This document shows, in pieces, positions 11,627 to 22,914 of a stretch of 64,000 nucleotides of DNA. The notes below the pieces were generated by a model that was not told where the DNA came from, ran no database searches, and saw nothing but the letters and a program-made list of their open reading frames with translations. Made by a program: the position numbers and the translations under genes. Origin of the DNA: Rhizophlyctis rosea. Its lineage: Eukaryota > Chytridiomycota > Chytridiomycetes > Rhizophlyctidales > Rhizophlyctidaceae. Positions within the stretch are counted from its first letter, which is position 1; every line of letters starts with the position of its first letter. The stretch spans positions 19,302 through 83,301 of the forward strand of contig JADGJC010000182.1 in the NCBI GenBank assembly GCA_027596075.1, in the 5' to 3' direction.

Positions 11627-12480
11627 TCAAAAGCTGACTGCTAAGACAGTGATGATGACGGCTACGACCGACATCAGCGACCATGAGCCCACGGACCGGC
11701 CAGACCCCGAGTTGTAACCGGGACTAGAGTATGGCTGTTGTCCGACCGTTACGTTGCTCAACCAGTCGGAACCACACGTGTTCTGAACGGGAGTTACGTA
11801 ACTAGAGTAGAACGAACCGGGGTTGGTCGGTAACGAAGCGGTGAGAGCGGATGAGGCATTGTATGTTTTCGCGTGGTTTAAGACGGTCCATGTGCAGGAG
11901 TTGCAAAGCTGTGCTTGTTTTGCTGCTGTGCTGCCGCTTGTGAGACTCAGTGTTGTGACGTAGTCGATGGTGAAGCGGAGGTAGCAGTAAACTGAGTTGG
12001 ACGGATCTCTTGAGCAGAGGTAAGAGTCTTTCAAAGAAGTGCCGTTCGATGCGAGGGTTGTGTTGATGTTGACAGCCAGGGTGGGAGTAAGTCCCGACAT
12101 GGGGTTTGTGATGTTGGCCACATAATTTGCATCGCAGTTTGCGGTTATTTGAGCGCGGTAGGGTTCCAAGGCACTTGTGCAATCATCACTAGCGCAAACT
12201 GGAAAGCGCAGATGTTGGTCATTAGTGCGGATGTGACTTTAAATTGATGGCAAGCAATATGATACATACGGGCAGGGACAAAGCCATTCAGGAAAGCATA
12301 AAGACCCGCTGAGGTGGTGGGGAAAGCGGTGGGAAGGGCGCACACGTTCCACATATGATTGTAGAACTGTTGCACTACCGCATTACAGGAGGCATCGTCT
12401 CTCGCTTGAAGCCGAGAAGTTGCTTCCGTGGAGGATACAGTGAGGAGGACGATGCTGACAGACCGAAGGAAACTGCGCAT
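11627..12480 (-). CDS. GPI-anchored Cys-rich surface protein
   Basis: A predicted cell-surface protein of about 250 residues in two exons, joined in frame as FVPALCASDDC. It has an N-terminal signal peptide (MRSFLRSVSIVLLTVSSTEA), an ectodomain with regularly spaced cysteines (CNAVVQQFYNHMWNVC, LCASDDC, NCDANY, YLCSRD, YCYLRF, LCNSCTW, NTCGS) and several N-glycosylation sequons. The C-terminus has a small-residue Ser/Gly segment followed by the hydrophobic tail SLMSVVAVIITVLAVSF with no charged residues after it. That arrangement is the signal for GPI attachment. No enzyme motif is visible. Secreted Cys-rich GPI proteins of this kind are common in fungi; an adhesive or wall role is an inference. 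Confidence 0.75.
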
Positions 12481-13622
12481 GGTTATGATCCTTGTTATTG
12501 CCGATGATACCAATGACAAGGGACCTGGGATTGACATATTCCCATCTTATATATCCTGTAAATCCCTGATCTTTGGTGAACCTGGGTGAGGACTTGTCCA
12601 GATGTCATAATGGTTCTGCGCGTTTCAGGGACTGGGCCACACTTCTGGAACAACCCTTGAACACATAGAGAGCTTTTGGCCTTAAAAAGTAAACAAGGCC
12701 CATGGGCTAGTCGGAGCATCATATGCAGCGCAATGCCTGGGCCAAGGGTTGGATAGATAACATATATCAAACTTTATGATCGCTCTTGGACAGATCCATG
12801 CAGCCAAAACCGGTTAAACTACATCCTCTTGAGCACTTGACGGCTTCCAGGTCATAGACGCCATCAATTGGGATTCCACTAAACTTACTGATAGCGCGGC
12901 ACGTCTAACAAGCAATTTGATGCGATACCACTAGCTACTGAAAATGGCTGTGGGAATAATTTTGAGCGTTGGACAAATTGTATGCCAGCGTCAAATGTCT
13001 TCAATATTATTGACCGCTTCGGTCCGCTCGAATCAATAGATTGTTACATTCATGTGCACAGTAGATATTCAAGTATTGGTTGGTGCTTTATAATTTTCAT
13101 GGCATGAAGCGACTCAATGTGTGAAAAGGACCTGAGTAGCTTGGTTAGCTTGAGGACAGTTGGGAGAGGAAAGACCAAGACCCGCTCCACTGGCATCGTC
13201 TGGAACAGCACCGCCACCGTGATTACTCAAGCACCTCGATGGGCTTTGGGCCTTTTGACCCAGAAGCACCATCCGAGCGTCTCCTTCCCGAACACTCCAG
13301 CCTGGACCCGCAAAAGAATTGTCAAACTCGCTTCGCTATCTGGAAGCAGCTATCACGCGCTGACTTATAGCAAGCAGCACTAGACTCCGAACGTATGTAG
13401 CAGACCCTTGGTTGACTCAATGGCGCTGGTGAATGTGTCGTTATCTGGTTAACTCGTCATCTCTTTTCAGGTCGTGCTCATCGTGCTCCGGATTTCATAC
13501 ACCACTTTCCCAGCCGATAGTAGTGGAGGGCGTCATATTTCATTACTACAGTGCTCAAATCGACGTTAACGCTTGTATCCGCCCAAAATCTCAATACCTA
13601 CACTTTCACGTAAACCACTGTC
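12481..13622. other. Divergent intergenic region
   Basis: About 1.1 kb between the GPI-protein gene (minus) and the EF-hand gene (plus), expected to contain both promoters. An open stretch at 13117-13383 begins with ATG but has no recognisable motif and is not called. The GPI-protein side has AT-rich elements near 12545 (CTTATATATCC) in a position that could act as its TATA region. Confidence 0.35.
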
Positions 13623-14741
13623 ATGGGTCATTCAGGATCAAAGGAGAAAGCAAAGGAAGCGGAGGACTTGAGCAAGCAGTCACACTGTAAGTTCACCGGA
13701 TTTTCCAACATACTATTGATTGCAATCTGGGATTGCGCACAGTATCTAACGAATTCTGGATTTGCATAGTCACACAAGGCGAAATCCTCAAAATGCAAAA
13801 AGAATTTGAACGTTTGGCCGATGATGAGTTCACGATTGACAAGAATGACTTCAAGAAGGCATGTGTTGCAGTCGTCAAATCGATCCGGTTGTTAATACGG
13901 AGCTGTGAGAAGTCATCCGCATCCTGAGCCCTGTGTCCTTGTCATTTCAGACTCTAGAAAATCACGTCCACTGCTGGTCGGCTGGTGCTCAGTACCTATT
14001 TTTGGAGCGTTTGTTTGATGCATTTGACTTGGATGGGAACCATCGGATAGATTTCCGGGAGTTCATTCAGGGGTTGAGCGTATTTAGTGAGTGTTTGCTG
14101 CAATGAATGGATGAGCTTGTTTATGTTCGATTTTTGTGACAGTTGAGTTGTCAGGACGCTAATACCTATTGTCTGCCTTGATAGTGAAGGGAACGCCGGA
14201 AGAAAAGATGGAATGTAAGTGTTTGGAGATCTTGCGACTCGCATGTAACGCACAGTCTCAATCGTCCGAACTGCTCTCTTTTAGTGTCATTCAGACTGTA
14301 TGATATCGACAAGTCCGGATCGATCGAACCTAAGGAATTGGTAAAAATCATGTCACAAATGGTATGTCATTGCGTCACTGGGTAAGAAGTGTGACAGTAG
14401 GTCGTTGACGCATCATCCTCCAACGTCATAGTATTCCGCATTCTACAACGAAGATCAAACTCAACGCATTCGGGATCTAGTTTACCAGATTTTCCAGGAT
14501 TTGGATATCAATGGGGATGGTTCACTGGTAAATACTGAAGGGTCCTGGGACAGGGATGTCTTTCTGATTGTTATCTTGATCCAAACGGTTCTGACTTTGA
14601 TCTTTCCGCCCTTCATTTTTCCTTTCATTTTGAACTCATTAGTCAATTCACGAATACAAACTCATGGCGCTCAAAGAGCCAATGATGATTGATTTCATTG
14701 ATCAATTTTTGATACCCATTCAGGAGCAGGAGCGGACGTGA
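13623..14741 (+). CDS. N-myristoylated EF-hand protein (calcineurin B/NCS-like)
   Basis: A calcium sensor of the calcineurin B/neuronal calcium sensor group, about 200 residues in seven exons. It begins MGHSGSKEK, a fitting N-myristoylation signal (Gly2, Ser6, basic residues). The first EF-hand is degenerate (around DDEFTIDKNDF). Three canonical loops follow: DLDGNHRIDFRE, DIDKSGSIEPKE and DINGDGSLSIHE, each with Asp/Asn and closing Glu in the right positions. A C-terminal helix ends DQFLIPIQEQERT. The second intron appears to start with GC rather than GT (AAG then GCATGT) and ends in TTTCAG; the reading frame otherwise runs into a stop. The partner phosphatase or kinase is unknown. It is not a close match to calcineurin B itself, so a related regulator is as likely. 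Confidence 0.82.
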
Positions 14742-15138
14742 AGGATGGGATGGTGTGTCATGTCGAATTATACCCGGTGGATTTGATGCATTTGATGAGA
14801 AGAAAGGTGCATGAGACGTGCAGGACACACCCGCTTGTCGGGGTGATTCATGTGATTGCGGTGGGAGATTGAGGGGGTTTCCATGTATATAATCCAAGTT
14901 CCCTTATGGAGAAGATGGGATGTGGTTCAGTTTTGGATGCGAAATGTATGGGCGGTATTGAAGGCTCCAATTCCTAAGTTTCAGAGTTGAAGCGCATCTC
15001 TGGTTGCATTTGACGAATCCTCAAACTTCATCATACCAAAGATGAGCACCGGAATACAGTTGCGCACGCACGAGACTTGCATTTACATATTTTTAGGATA
15101 TCGCGTGAACTTTTGCACTGCATAACTATCGCATGCTG
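14742..15138. other. Spacer between convergent genes
   Basis: About 400 bases between the EF-hand gene and the minus-strand nuclear-protein gene. I see only likely untranslated sequence and no RNA or coding signal. Confidence 0.35.
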
Positions 15139-15971
15139 TTATTCTTCATCTTCGGGCTTATCCATGCCGAATTGCGTGTAGTCGATCTTCCTCCCCCGTG
15201 TCCGCCGACCGCCTGAGATGACGTTACTTTGATCAAGGAAGTCCATGTCGTCCTCTGCAGTAATTGTTAATGACCATGATGAGTGTAAGGACGCACAAAA
15301 TCTTTACGTACTCAATGCATCAACATCATCCCCACTGTCGTCCTCCCCGCCGCTTCCTTCGTCCTCACTGTCACTCCCCTTCCTTTGCTTCTTCTTCGGC
15401 CTTTCCTTTTCCTTCGTCTTCTGTGCGGATCGCTTCTTGTCTTTCGATGAAGATGAGGAAGAGGAGGACTTCGATTTGGCTTTTGCCTTCCGCCGGCGGC
15501 GTTCTTCTTCTTCGGAGTCTTCTTCGGATGCGTCGGAGCCTTCGTCTTCGGAGGGAAGTCCTTCTGGTGGGAGTTGGTGGACAGTGAGGACATGAGCGGT
15601 TGCCCGAGTCCGCGTACTGCGATATTTACCCTCCTCGTCCTCGCTGTTTACAACAAACCCATCCTCATCCTCGTACGAATCCAGATTCTTCGTTTTGGAC
15701 AGCCTTCGCTCTTCGGCTTCGAGTTCTGCCTCGCGGGCGGCCGCTGACTTTTCGTTCCGGGGTTTGGGAGTCGGTTTTGATGACGAGGATGAGGAGCTTC
15801 CTTTGCTTTTCTTTCCCGATCTATGAATTGAAATTCGTATGATTATTTATGTTATTCTTGGGCCGGTGTTCAGTTTGGTTTTGAAGAGACTTACGAAGAG
15901 TCATCGTCAACAGCCGCGTCCCTCTTCTTCTTGGCGAGAGCTTCAAGCTTCTTTCGTCTATCGTCCGACAT
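15139..15971 (-). CDS. Acidic/Ser-rich, probably nuclear protein
   Basis: Family not recognised. Three exons encode about 225 residues, nearly all charged or Ser. The start MSDDRRKKLEALAKKKRDA is a basic amphipathic helix. A Ser/Lys tract follows, then the acidic motif SYEDEDGFVVNSEDEEG, Ser/Glu and Ser/Lys tracts with bipartite nuclear-localisation clusters (KKKQRK), acidic SEDEGSGGEDDSGDD, and a conserved-looking basic end GGRRTRGRKIDYTQFGM before PEDEE. Long Ser-Asp/Glu stretches are typical of casein kinase 2 targets in chromatin or transcription factors. The terminal RRTRGRKIDY patch may contact a partner or nucleic acid. It is divergent from the DUF1761 gene, with 314 bases between the two start codons. 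Function is not assigned. Confidence 0.7.
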
Positions 15972-16285
15972 GATCGCTTTTTGGAGAGATTACAAACTAC
16001 GAGTGTTTTGAGTTTGCTAGATTGGTTTTTGGGAATAGAAAAGCATGAGGGAAAAGCGAAGCACCGGACATTCTGTGGGACCATCTCAAGCCAGGGTTGC
16101 AGCCGACAGATGTACACTTCGATCCAGCGAAACCACGACCACAGCACCCGTGACTGTCCTTCCTTGCTTTTCACTTGACTGCGCACCCACTGCGCATCCT
16201 CGGCTTCTCCATCTTAACTAACAACAGGAAGAGATTCCAGCAAGACTTTCTTCCGCGACAACCCATACAGCTTACACATCTCACA

Positions 16286-16968
16286 ATGGTCAACTTACTC
16301 ACCTCCGTCCTCTACCCCACGCGTAAGATGACCCGTTTGTTTACTCACCCCTCGTCCCTTACCTATGAACCCTGACGCGTAAACTCCCCAACAGTGATCG
16401 GCACCGCGGTCCAGCAACTCGTGGGCATGACAATCTACGGCCCGCTCTTTGGCCAGACGTTCGTGCGCGCCATACGCGAGGACAGGAAGGACCCAGAGCT
16501 CTTGAAGAAGGCTCCACCAAAGAAGGAGTTGCAGAAGAGCTTTTTGGGAAGCTGTTTGGCGGCGTGTATCAGGGTGCGTTTGTGGCCAGAAAGGCGACGA
16601 GGAGATGGAAGGGCATTTTGTTGATATTGTTGATGGGATATTGCATTTAGTCCGCGATTCATTTGGAAATCCTTCGTGCTGGATCACATTTTTCGTTCTT
16701 CCATGGGTGGCCAACGGGGGTAAGTTGCCTTGGGTAAGGATATTGCCCCATGTCACCAGCTGACCGGGCAGTTTTCTCTGTTCAGGAGGATCTTTTCGGT
16801 GTGACTGTGACTACATTTGCGGTTTGGTTGGGCTACGTCGTACCTCCCCAATTGTCGGCTGTCCTGTGGGAGCGGAGAGATCCGGTCATTCCTGCCTTGG
16901 CTGCTGGCGAAAACCTGACAGCGCTCACTGTCACTGCTTGGGTCTTCTGGGCCATTGGCGCCATTTGA
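16286..16968 (+). CDS. DUF1761-type small membrane protein
   Basis: A small multi-pass membrane protein resembling the DUF1761 family, about 165 residues in four exons. The start MVNLLTSVLYPT leads into IGTAVQQLVGMTIYGPLFGQTF, where the Y/W-G-P-L-F-G pattern is typical of the family. Further hydrophobic segments are LGSCLAACIRSAIHLEIL, DLFGVTVTTFAVWLGYVVPPQLSAVLWE and ALTVTAWVFWAIGAI at the extreme C-terminus. Splicing is consistent at each junction: CCCACGC to TGATC, ATCAGG to TCCGCG, and ACGGGG to GAGGAT. The molecular function of the family is unknown; members often carry about four membrane helices, as here. Confidence 0.7.
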
Positions 16969-17231
16969 AAGGCTGAAATACGAAGTTCTGGTCGGTGCCG
17001 ACGCGCAGTCTGGTACCATTGCTGTCGCTTCTTTGTAAATGATGTACATACTTACAAATTAAACATGTTGCTGTGCTGTACTTCCTACGGTTTCACTACA
17101 TGGATTGCGATGCCCTACTACAGGATCGTTGCGGAGAGTTGCAAAACTGATATGTTGTAACTGCAGAACCAGTGCTATGTCGTTACGTGCGTTTAGCAGA
17201 GATTGAACACTATGAATGCTAGTTGGATGTT

Positions 17232-19283
17232 TTAGACAGCAATTGTGCGACGAATTCCCACAATCTCATCCGCTGTACGTCCTTTTGTTTCAGGCACAAA
17301 GACGTATGTGAAACCCGCGAATAAGAACAGCAACACAGAGAAGAGGATGAAGATGTCGAATCCGACTGAGAAATATCAAATCAGTTTTCAGCCCAACATA
17401 CTTCATTGACACATAGCTTACGTTTGTTCAATCCAATCGGCAGGAATAGCGCGAGGAGGAAGCTCGATGACCAGTTCAATGACGTGCAGATAGATGAGGC
17501 CGGGCCAATGGCGAATGTCGGGATTAACTCAGGGAGAATGAGCCTGAATGACAATGTTAGACGCCAAATGTGATAGTCAAGGTTCGCGTCTCAAACATCA
17601 TACCATGGAATTCCTCCAAGACCAACGCCGAAAGCGGCAACAAAAGACATCAAAGACACAACGACATACGCGGCGTCCAAGTTGATTCTAATGGCCAGAA
17701 CTGCCATCGCTGCTGATAGGGCCATTCCTACTTCCGAGACCAGCAAAAGAGTTCGGCGCCCAACTCTTTCAATTACTAGTGAGGACCCGATTGTGCTCAA
17801 CAAATTGACAATGCTGATGAGTAGAGTCAATTGAATAGCTGTGTCAGCTGGGTATGTTTTGGAGAAGATAGTGGTCTGGTGGAAGGCGATCGCTGTGAGT
17901 GCGAGGGAGAATCCTAAAGGTGTCGCGTCGGACTTACGGAATAGTACACAGCGGCGTTGATGCCGCTGAGTTGTTGAGCAACTTGCAGTCCACATGCAGC
18001 AACTAGCGGGCGGATCAATGCCCGGTTCCGGAACAGCTCTCCAGTAGTGATTCGTTCGGCAGCGGTAGGTGCGCCTCCGGAGGCAATGGCGCCGTATGTA
18101 GTTTGTCGTGCATTGTTTACGGCGCGATCTTCTTCTGCCTCAGCGGCCAGTAAAGACGACATTTCATCGCCAACGCCTGCGGCGTCCCCCCGGAGCTTCA
18201 GCAGGGCAGCTTTTGCCTCTTCGTGAAAGCCCTGTCCCAGGAGCCACCTACATCATTCGATCAACAGGTGAGCGGCTTGCAGATTCAGGCCTTTCGCAAC
18301 AACAGCACGTACCTCGGCGATTCTACACAAAGTGGCAGCAAAATTGCTTGGAGCAAGGAAGGAACTACAGAGAATGTGAGTTACAATCGTACAACGTTGA
18401 CGGGACTGACAGGAAAGCTCCTGATTTCTTCTGACTGTAATCATCACGCGAACTTCATCATGTGAGACCTACCCATGGTCATTGCGAACATCCGTCGCCA
18501 GAGTGCAGGTGTTGACATGAAGACGCCGGCAAGACCAGCCGCAAAAACGCCCGTCACGATGGTCAGCTATGGTAACGACCGCTGTCAATGAGACTACATA
18601 CTTCATGTTGCTCTCTGCAGATACATACCTGATTCACACTACCCAATGCCCCTCTCACTGATACTGGCGAGATTTCCGCGATGTACAATGGTAATGTCAC
18701 GGTTCCTACTCCGGATCCCACACCGACCGCAAATCGTCCTACTGGTAGTGACGTGAGGATTCTGTCACAGTTTGGGTTTGGACATGTACGCGCATCTTAC
18801 AGCAAAGAGCCGCATTGTTCTGTCCCATGGATAGCAACAGGCCGCCGATGATGAAGGTGATGTTGTTGTACAGGATCAAGTTACGCCGTCCGAATAGCGT
18901 CGCGAGATGCCCTCCGGTTAACGCGCCAAGGATGCCACCTGTCAGAGATTTGAGAAGCGATCCATGCTGGTGCATTGGCTGTCACCCGTACCCAGGAGGA
19001 ACACGGAGACAAACACGCCCCATTCCCAATCATCCATTGGTATGCAGTTTTGCGGGAAGTTTTCAGGTATTTGCGTACAATTTGTCTGTATCGAAACACA
19101 TTTGATGCTCGTTAAGCACGTTTTCACACCTTTCGCGCCGAGTGACTGCAGCTCACTCACCATAGCCTCCCTGGGTTGGTTGATAACACCACTATTCCAG
19201 CCAAACTGGAATGCCGATAAGGCTGCCACCCCCACGCAGAAGAATAGATACCATGACGTCGTAGTTTGGGCGTGTGTCGGCAT
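17232..19283 (-). CDS. GLUT-like sugar transporter (MFS)
   Basis: A major facilitator superfamily sugar carrier of the plasma membrane, about 12 helices over many short exons. The N-terminus SWYLFFCVGVAALSAFQFGW continues with NSGVINQP, close to the QFGYNTGVINAP motif of class I GLUT (SLC2) transporters. Other signature motifs are GHLATLFGRRN (loop 2-3), VGVGSGVGTVTLPLYIAEISP (helix 5, PxxxxE), AACGLQVAQQLSGINAAVYYS (helix 7, QQLSGIN), ERVGRRTLLL (loop 8-9) and the C-terminal PETKGRT. The first extracellular loop is unusually Cys-rich (KTCLTSIKCVSIQTNCTQIPENFPQNC). Facilitated glucose or hexose uptake is the likely role. It is divergent from KAE1, with 448 bases between starts. Exon borders in the central part were not all resolved. 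Confidence 0.85.
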
Positions 19284-19731
19284 TGGCGGCTACAAGCGAA
19301 TTGAGGTCTGTTCAGGAGGATGGTGTTGGTGGTTGTAAGGTGAGAAGCAAGCGTGGGAACGAACAGTTTATGGACGAGGAAAGAGCAAGGAACAACGACT
19401 CCTTGATGTTGATGATGGATGACCATGTGAGTTTGCAATCCAAGCGCGACGCGTCTGTGCCACACTTGTCATACACAAGCTGGATGCAAGCTGGATGGGC
19501 TCCAGCCGGGCCAATGTGGTTGAACACATTCGGCGCAGCAATCGTGTGTCGCGTTGTTTAGATTCCTCACATCGACATGACCATTCCCCGTCCGCCAACT
19601 GTCGAATTTTGATTTAGCATTTTCCCAAGACATTGGTCGATTCAAAATCAGCACCCGTTATCGACCTTTCCTGCAAAGACAAAACTGCACCACACCGTAT
19701 TCAAATCTGCAAAGAACGATTCAACAGTGTC
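19284..19731. promoter_or_regulatory. Shared upstream region of sugar transporter and KAE1
   Basis: These 448 bases lie between two divergent start codons and must hold both promoters. No TATA box or known operator is obvious. Short open frames on both strands have no recognisable content. Confidence 0.4.
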
Positions 19732-21183
19732 ATGATCGCAATTGGGTTAGGTAACACGCTGCGTCAGTTTTGTGGTGATTCGCAATTTCGAACAACTAAA
19801 GCTCAGCGCAGAGGGCTCGGCCAACAAGATTGGTGTTGGTATCATCAGGCACGACGCGGATGGAAACGTCACTGTTCTCGCAAATCCTCGTAAGACGTAC
19901 ATTACACCTCCGGGTCAAGGGTTTCTACCGCGCGATACCGCCGCACATCACCGTGAGCACGCTGTCGGTCTAGTGAAGCAGGCGCTGAAGGAAGCTGGGA
20001 TAACACCAAAGGACGTTGACTGCATATGCTTCACCAAAGGTCACTACCTTCGCATGCGTGTAGAGTTCGACCCTGTTGATTGACTCCTACTCTTGTTGGT
20101 GCAGGGCCGGGAATGGGTGCACCGCTCGTATCAGTGGCTATCGTAGCACGAACGCTGTCGCTCCTATGGGGAAAGCCGTTGATTGCCGTAAATCATTGCA
20201 TTGGACACATTGAAATGGGGCGGATGATCACTGGTGCTCAGAATCCAGTCATCTTGTATGTGTCCGGAGGCAACACTCAGGTGATTGCGTACGCAGAACG
20301 GAGGTGAGTGCCACGAAGGCTTCGTTGAGTCATATGCATACGGCTGAAGACGTTTGTGCGCAGATATCGAATCTTTGGTGAAACAATAGACATCGCAGTG
20401 GGCAACTGTTTGGACCGGTTCGCGAGGATACTGAACCTTCCAAATGATCCAAGTCCGGGATATAACATTGAGCAGGGTGCCAAGAAGTACGTTGAGTGGA
20501 ATGTTTTCTTCATGCTCACGGATCCAGACTGATCACCATGAAAATAGAGGGAAGAAGTTCATCGAGCTACCATACACAGTAAAAGGCATGGACGTCTCCT
20601 TTTCAGGCATTCTCTCACATATCGAAGATGTTGCACATCGGCAATTGGCGAATGGGGAATGCACGCCGGAGGATCTATGTTTCTCGCTTCAGGAGACATT
20701 GTTTGCCATGTTGGTGGAGATCACGGAACGGGCGATGGCGCATGTGGGGTCAAGTGAGGTGTTGATTGTGGGAGGGGTGGGATGTAAGTTGATGTGTGGA
20801 TGGATCTTGGTGGGGTGAAGCAAATTGAACGGTTGCGATTATAGGCAATGAGCGGTTACAGGAGATGATGGGGCAGATGGTGAAACAGAGGGATGGGCAC
20901 TTGTTCGCAACAGATGAGAGGTGGGTGGTCGGTGATGGAGGATTGGGGAAGGAAAATCATTGCTTACCCGTTCGAACCCGGCAGATTTTGTATAGATAAT
21001 GGTTTGATGATTGCTCAGGCGGGAATTTTGCAGTATAGGACGGGCTACGTGACGCCGCTAGAAGACACATGGTGCACACAGAGGTATGCCCTGTTTCCAA
21101 TTTCAAGCGTTTGATCCATTCTAACTGCACCCATTCCACACAGATTCAGAACAGATGACGTCTTAGTAACATGGCGCGATTGA
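19732..21183 (+). CDS. KAE1: KEOPS/EKC subunit Kae1, tRNA t6A threonylcarbamoyltransferase
   Basis: The catalytic subunit of KEOPS/EKC, which transfers the threonylcarbamoyl group to A37 of ANN-decoding tRNAs. The first exon is only 19 bases, reading MIAIGL, and joins to [12 protein letters not shown], matching the conserved Kae1 start. Other motifs: [37 protein letters not shown], the metal-binding [11 protein letters not shown] with both histidines, [55 protein letters not shown], and [10 protein letters not shown]. About eight short exons give roughly 340 residues, the family length. There is no mitochondrial targeting sequence and the motifs are of the cytosolic/nuclear Kae1, not mitochondrial Qri7. 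The C-terminus [12 protein letters not shown] is typical. Confidence 0.95.
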
Positions 21184-21460
21184 ATGTCGGATCCATTGCT
21201 GGGGTTGTTTACAAAGCAATGTATACGCGATACCCCATCCCACCGTGAACGCATCCGCCTAATAGCGGTGTGCCTTCATGTGCAATATAATGAACAGGCT
21301 GCTCGCCAAACGACATGCAGGCTTCAGAGATACGGCACTCATGGCGTATCGAATGACGCTACGTGTACCATTAACATCGTAACCTGGAGACGAACAATAC
21401 ATGATATAAACACAAAAATACAACCGAGTTCTATGTACACTGAGCAACATCCCCCATGGA

Positions 21461-22559
21461 TTATAGTTTTTTGGCAATGATAATGATTACGAGCAAGATG
21501 ATGATGAGGATACATATGGCGGTGGAACCTATGGGTTTACGAAGCATCAGTATCTGCTGCTTAGTGAAATCTGTCCACTGACACTTACCCCGGTTACTTG
21601 ACGCCGCCGCCTTGGTCACCTCCCCCAATCGTCTTCCCGCACTTTGTAACCTTCTGGTGGTAGAGTCCACCCGCTGATCTGTTTCCTCCAACAGATCCAC
21701 ATGCAAATCAAGCTCCTCCCCTATCTGCATGCCTAGTTGCTTTTGCCGCGCAATGGACTCAGCTAGTAGGTCTAGATGAGTGTCCTGATCTATAGATTCC
21801 GAGGGGTTGTTTCAGAGAGTATGTCGATCTGCTTACAAAACCAACATTTGCTAACCATCCATGATTCGCTGTTGCAACGTCATAAGCTCCCCATTGTTCA
21901 ATTCCACAGCGTCGGATGATTCTCCGGCGTCGTCTTGGAACCGTACTCCCTGATTCTTTGGTCTGCTAGCTTTTGGTTGACTTATGGGCCGTTGTGGTGG
22001 GGTAAAGAGTTCCTTCCTGATTCATTTGTTAGATCGGCGTGATAACAAGAGGGATGGCCCAACGTACCTTGCGGCACCAACATTGTCCTCATCACCGCGA
22101 GCCATGTAGTCCAGTCGGTCATATTGTTTACTCAATTCCAGTATCGCTTGCTCCCACCGTCGGAGTTCCGCGCTATCCCTATCCGAAATCAAGTCAGCCA
22201 CAGTCCTACGGACAACGGAAGGAAGAGTCTCGACCGACGCGTTCGTACCTTCCCCCCGATTCCTCAGCTCTGGACAACGAATGCTCGAGCTTCCCAATCC
22301 CAGTCTTCAAAACCGACAGACTGTGCCCTATCCGCTGGTCATATTCCTCGACCTCCAAACCAACTTTGAATGCCCGCTTGCGCTCTAGTATTGTCGTTAC
22401 GGTGTCGTCTGATAGTGACTTGAGTGATGAGTATTCGGACTCCCTGTTCGGTTGAAGTAAATTGTACCTTAGTGTGAATGGATGAACGCAAGTGACGGAG
22501 ACGATGTTTACCAACCAGTTGCTCGAGGAACCAACTCCGCGTTCGATATCGTTTGCCAT
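21461..22559 (-). CDS. Qc-SNARE, syntaxin-8-like
   Basis: A membrane-fusion protein of the endosomal/vacuolar pathway. Several exons encode an N-terminal helical region (ESEYSSLKSLSDDTVTTILE, then a coiled-coil with LEHSLSRAEES and RRWEQAILELSKQYDRLDYM), a linker (KASRPKNQGVRF), the SNARE motif starting DTHLDLLAESIARQKQLGMQ, and a C-terminal anchor of about 20 hydrophobic residues ending IIIIAKKL. The best splice before the anchor joins SSNRG directly to STAICIL. Where Qc-SNAREs have Gln at the ionic zero layer, this protein reads LDLHVDLL, with His at that place by my alignment. The first intron is uncertain: the obvious GT-AG pair after NWL shifts the frame, while reading through stays open. 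The gene is divergent from PPME1. Confidence 0.78.
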
Positions 22560-22914
22560 CTTTGTTGTAGCAAGGAGGTAGGTAAGCTGTTGAGCGACAA
22601 GTGGGGCACTCAAGACTCAGAGGAAATGTAAGGAAGAAAGTGGTACGGGGTCCGCGAAGTGAAAGTTGAGCTTGGGTTTATAAGTGGGAGAATTGAAGAG
22701 GGGGAAAGAGCAAGGATGAATGCGGAAGCCCTGCAATTGTCGCGTGTTCCAAACTTCCAAGCTCGGTGGCTTAGCCTGTTGGATGATGCATTTACAGCTG
22801 AAGGAATGGTCCTGAAAACTTCCCCACGATCTTGAACACGATCTGTAACTGCCCAACAGGAATAAAGCGACGGTCAAGAACACACATAGCAGACGTTACG
22901 GTTCAGTAGAAGTC
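22560..22914. promoter_or_regulatory. Shared upstream region of SNARE and PPME1 genes
   Basis: The 355 bases between two divergent start codons are expected to contain both promoters. No recognisable element or coding sequence was seen. Confidence 0.4.

Noticed and set aside
13117..13383. 88-codon ATG-led frame upstream of the EF-hand gene
   Set aside because: No motif, no signal peptide and no conserved pattern; within an expected promoter region.
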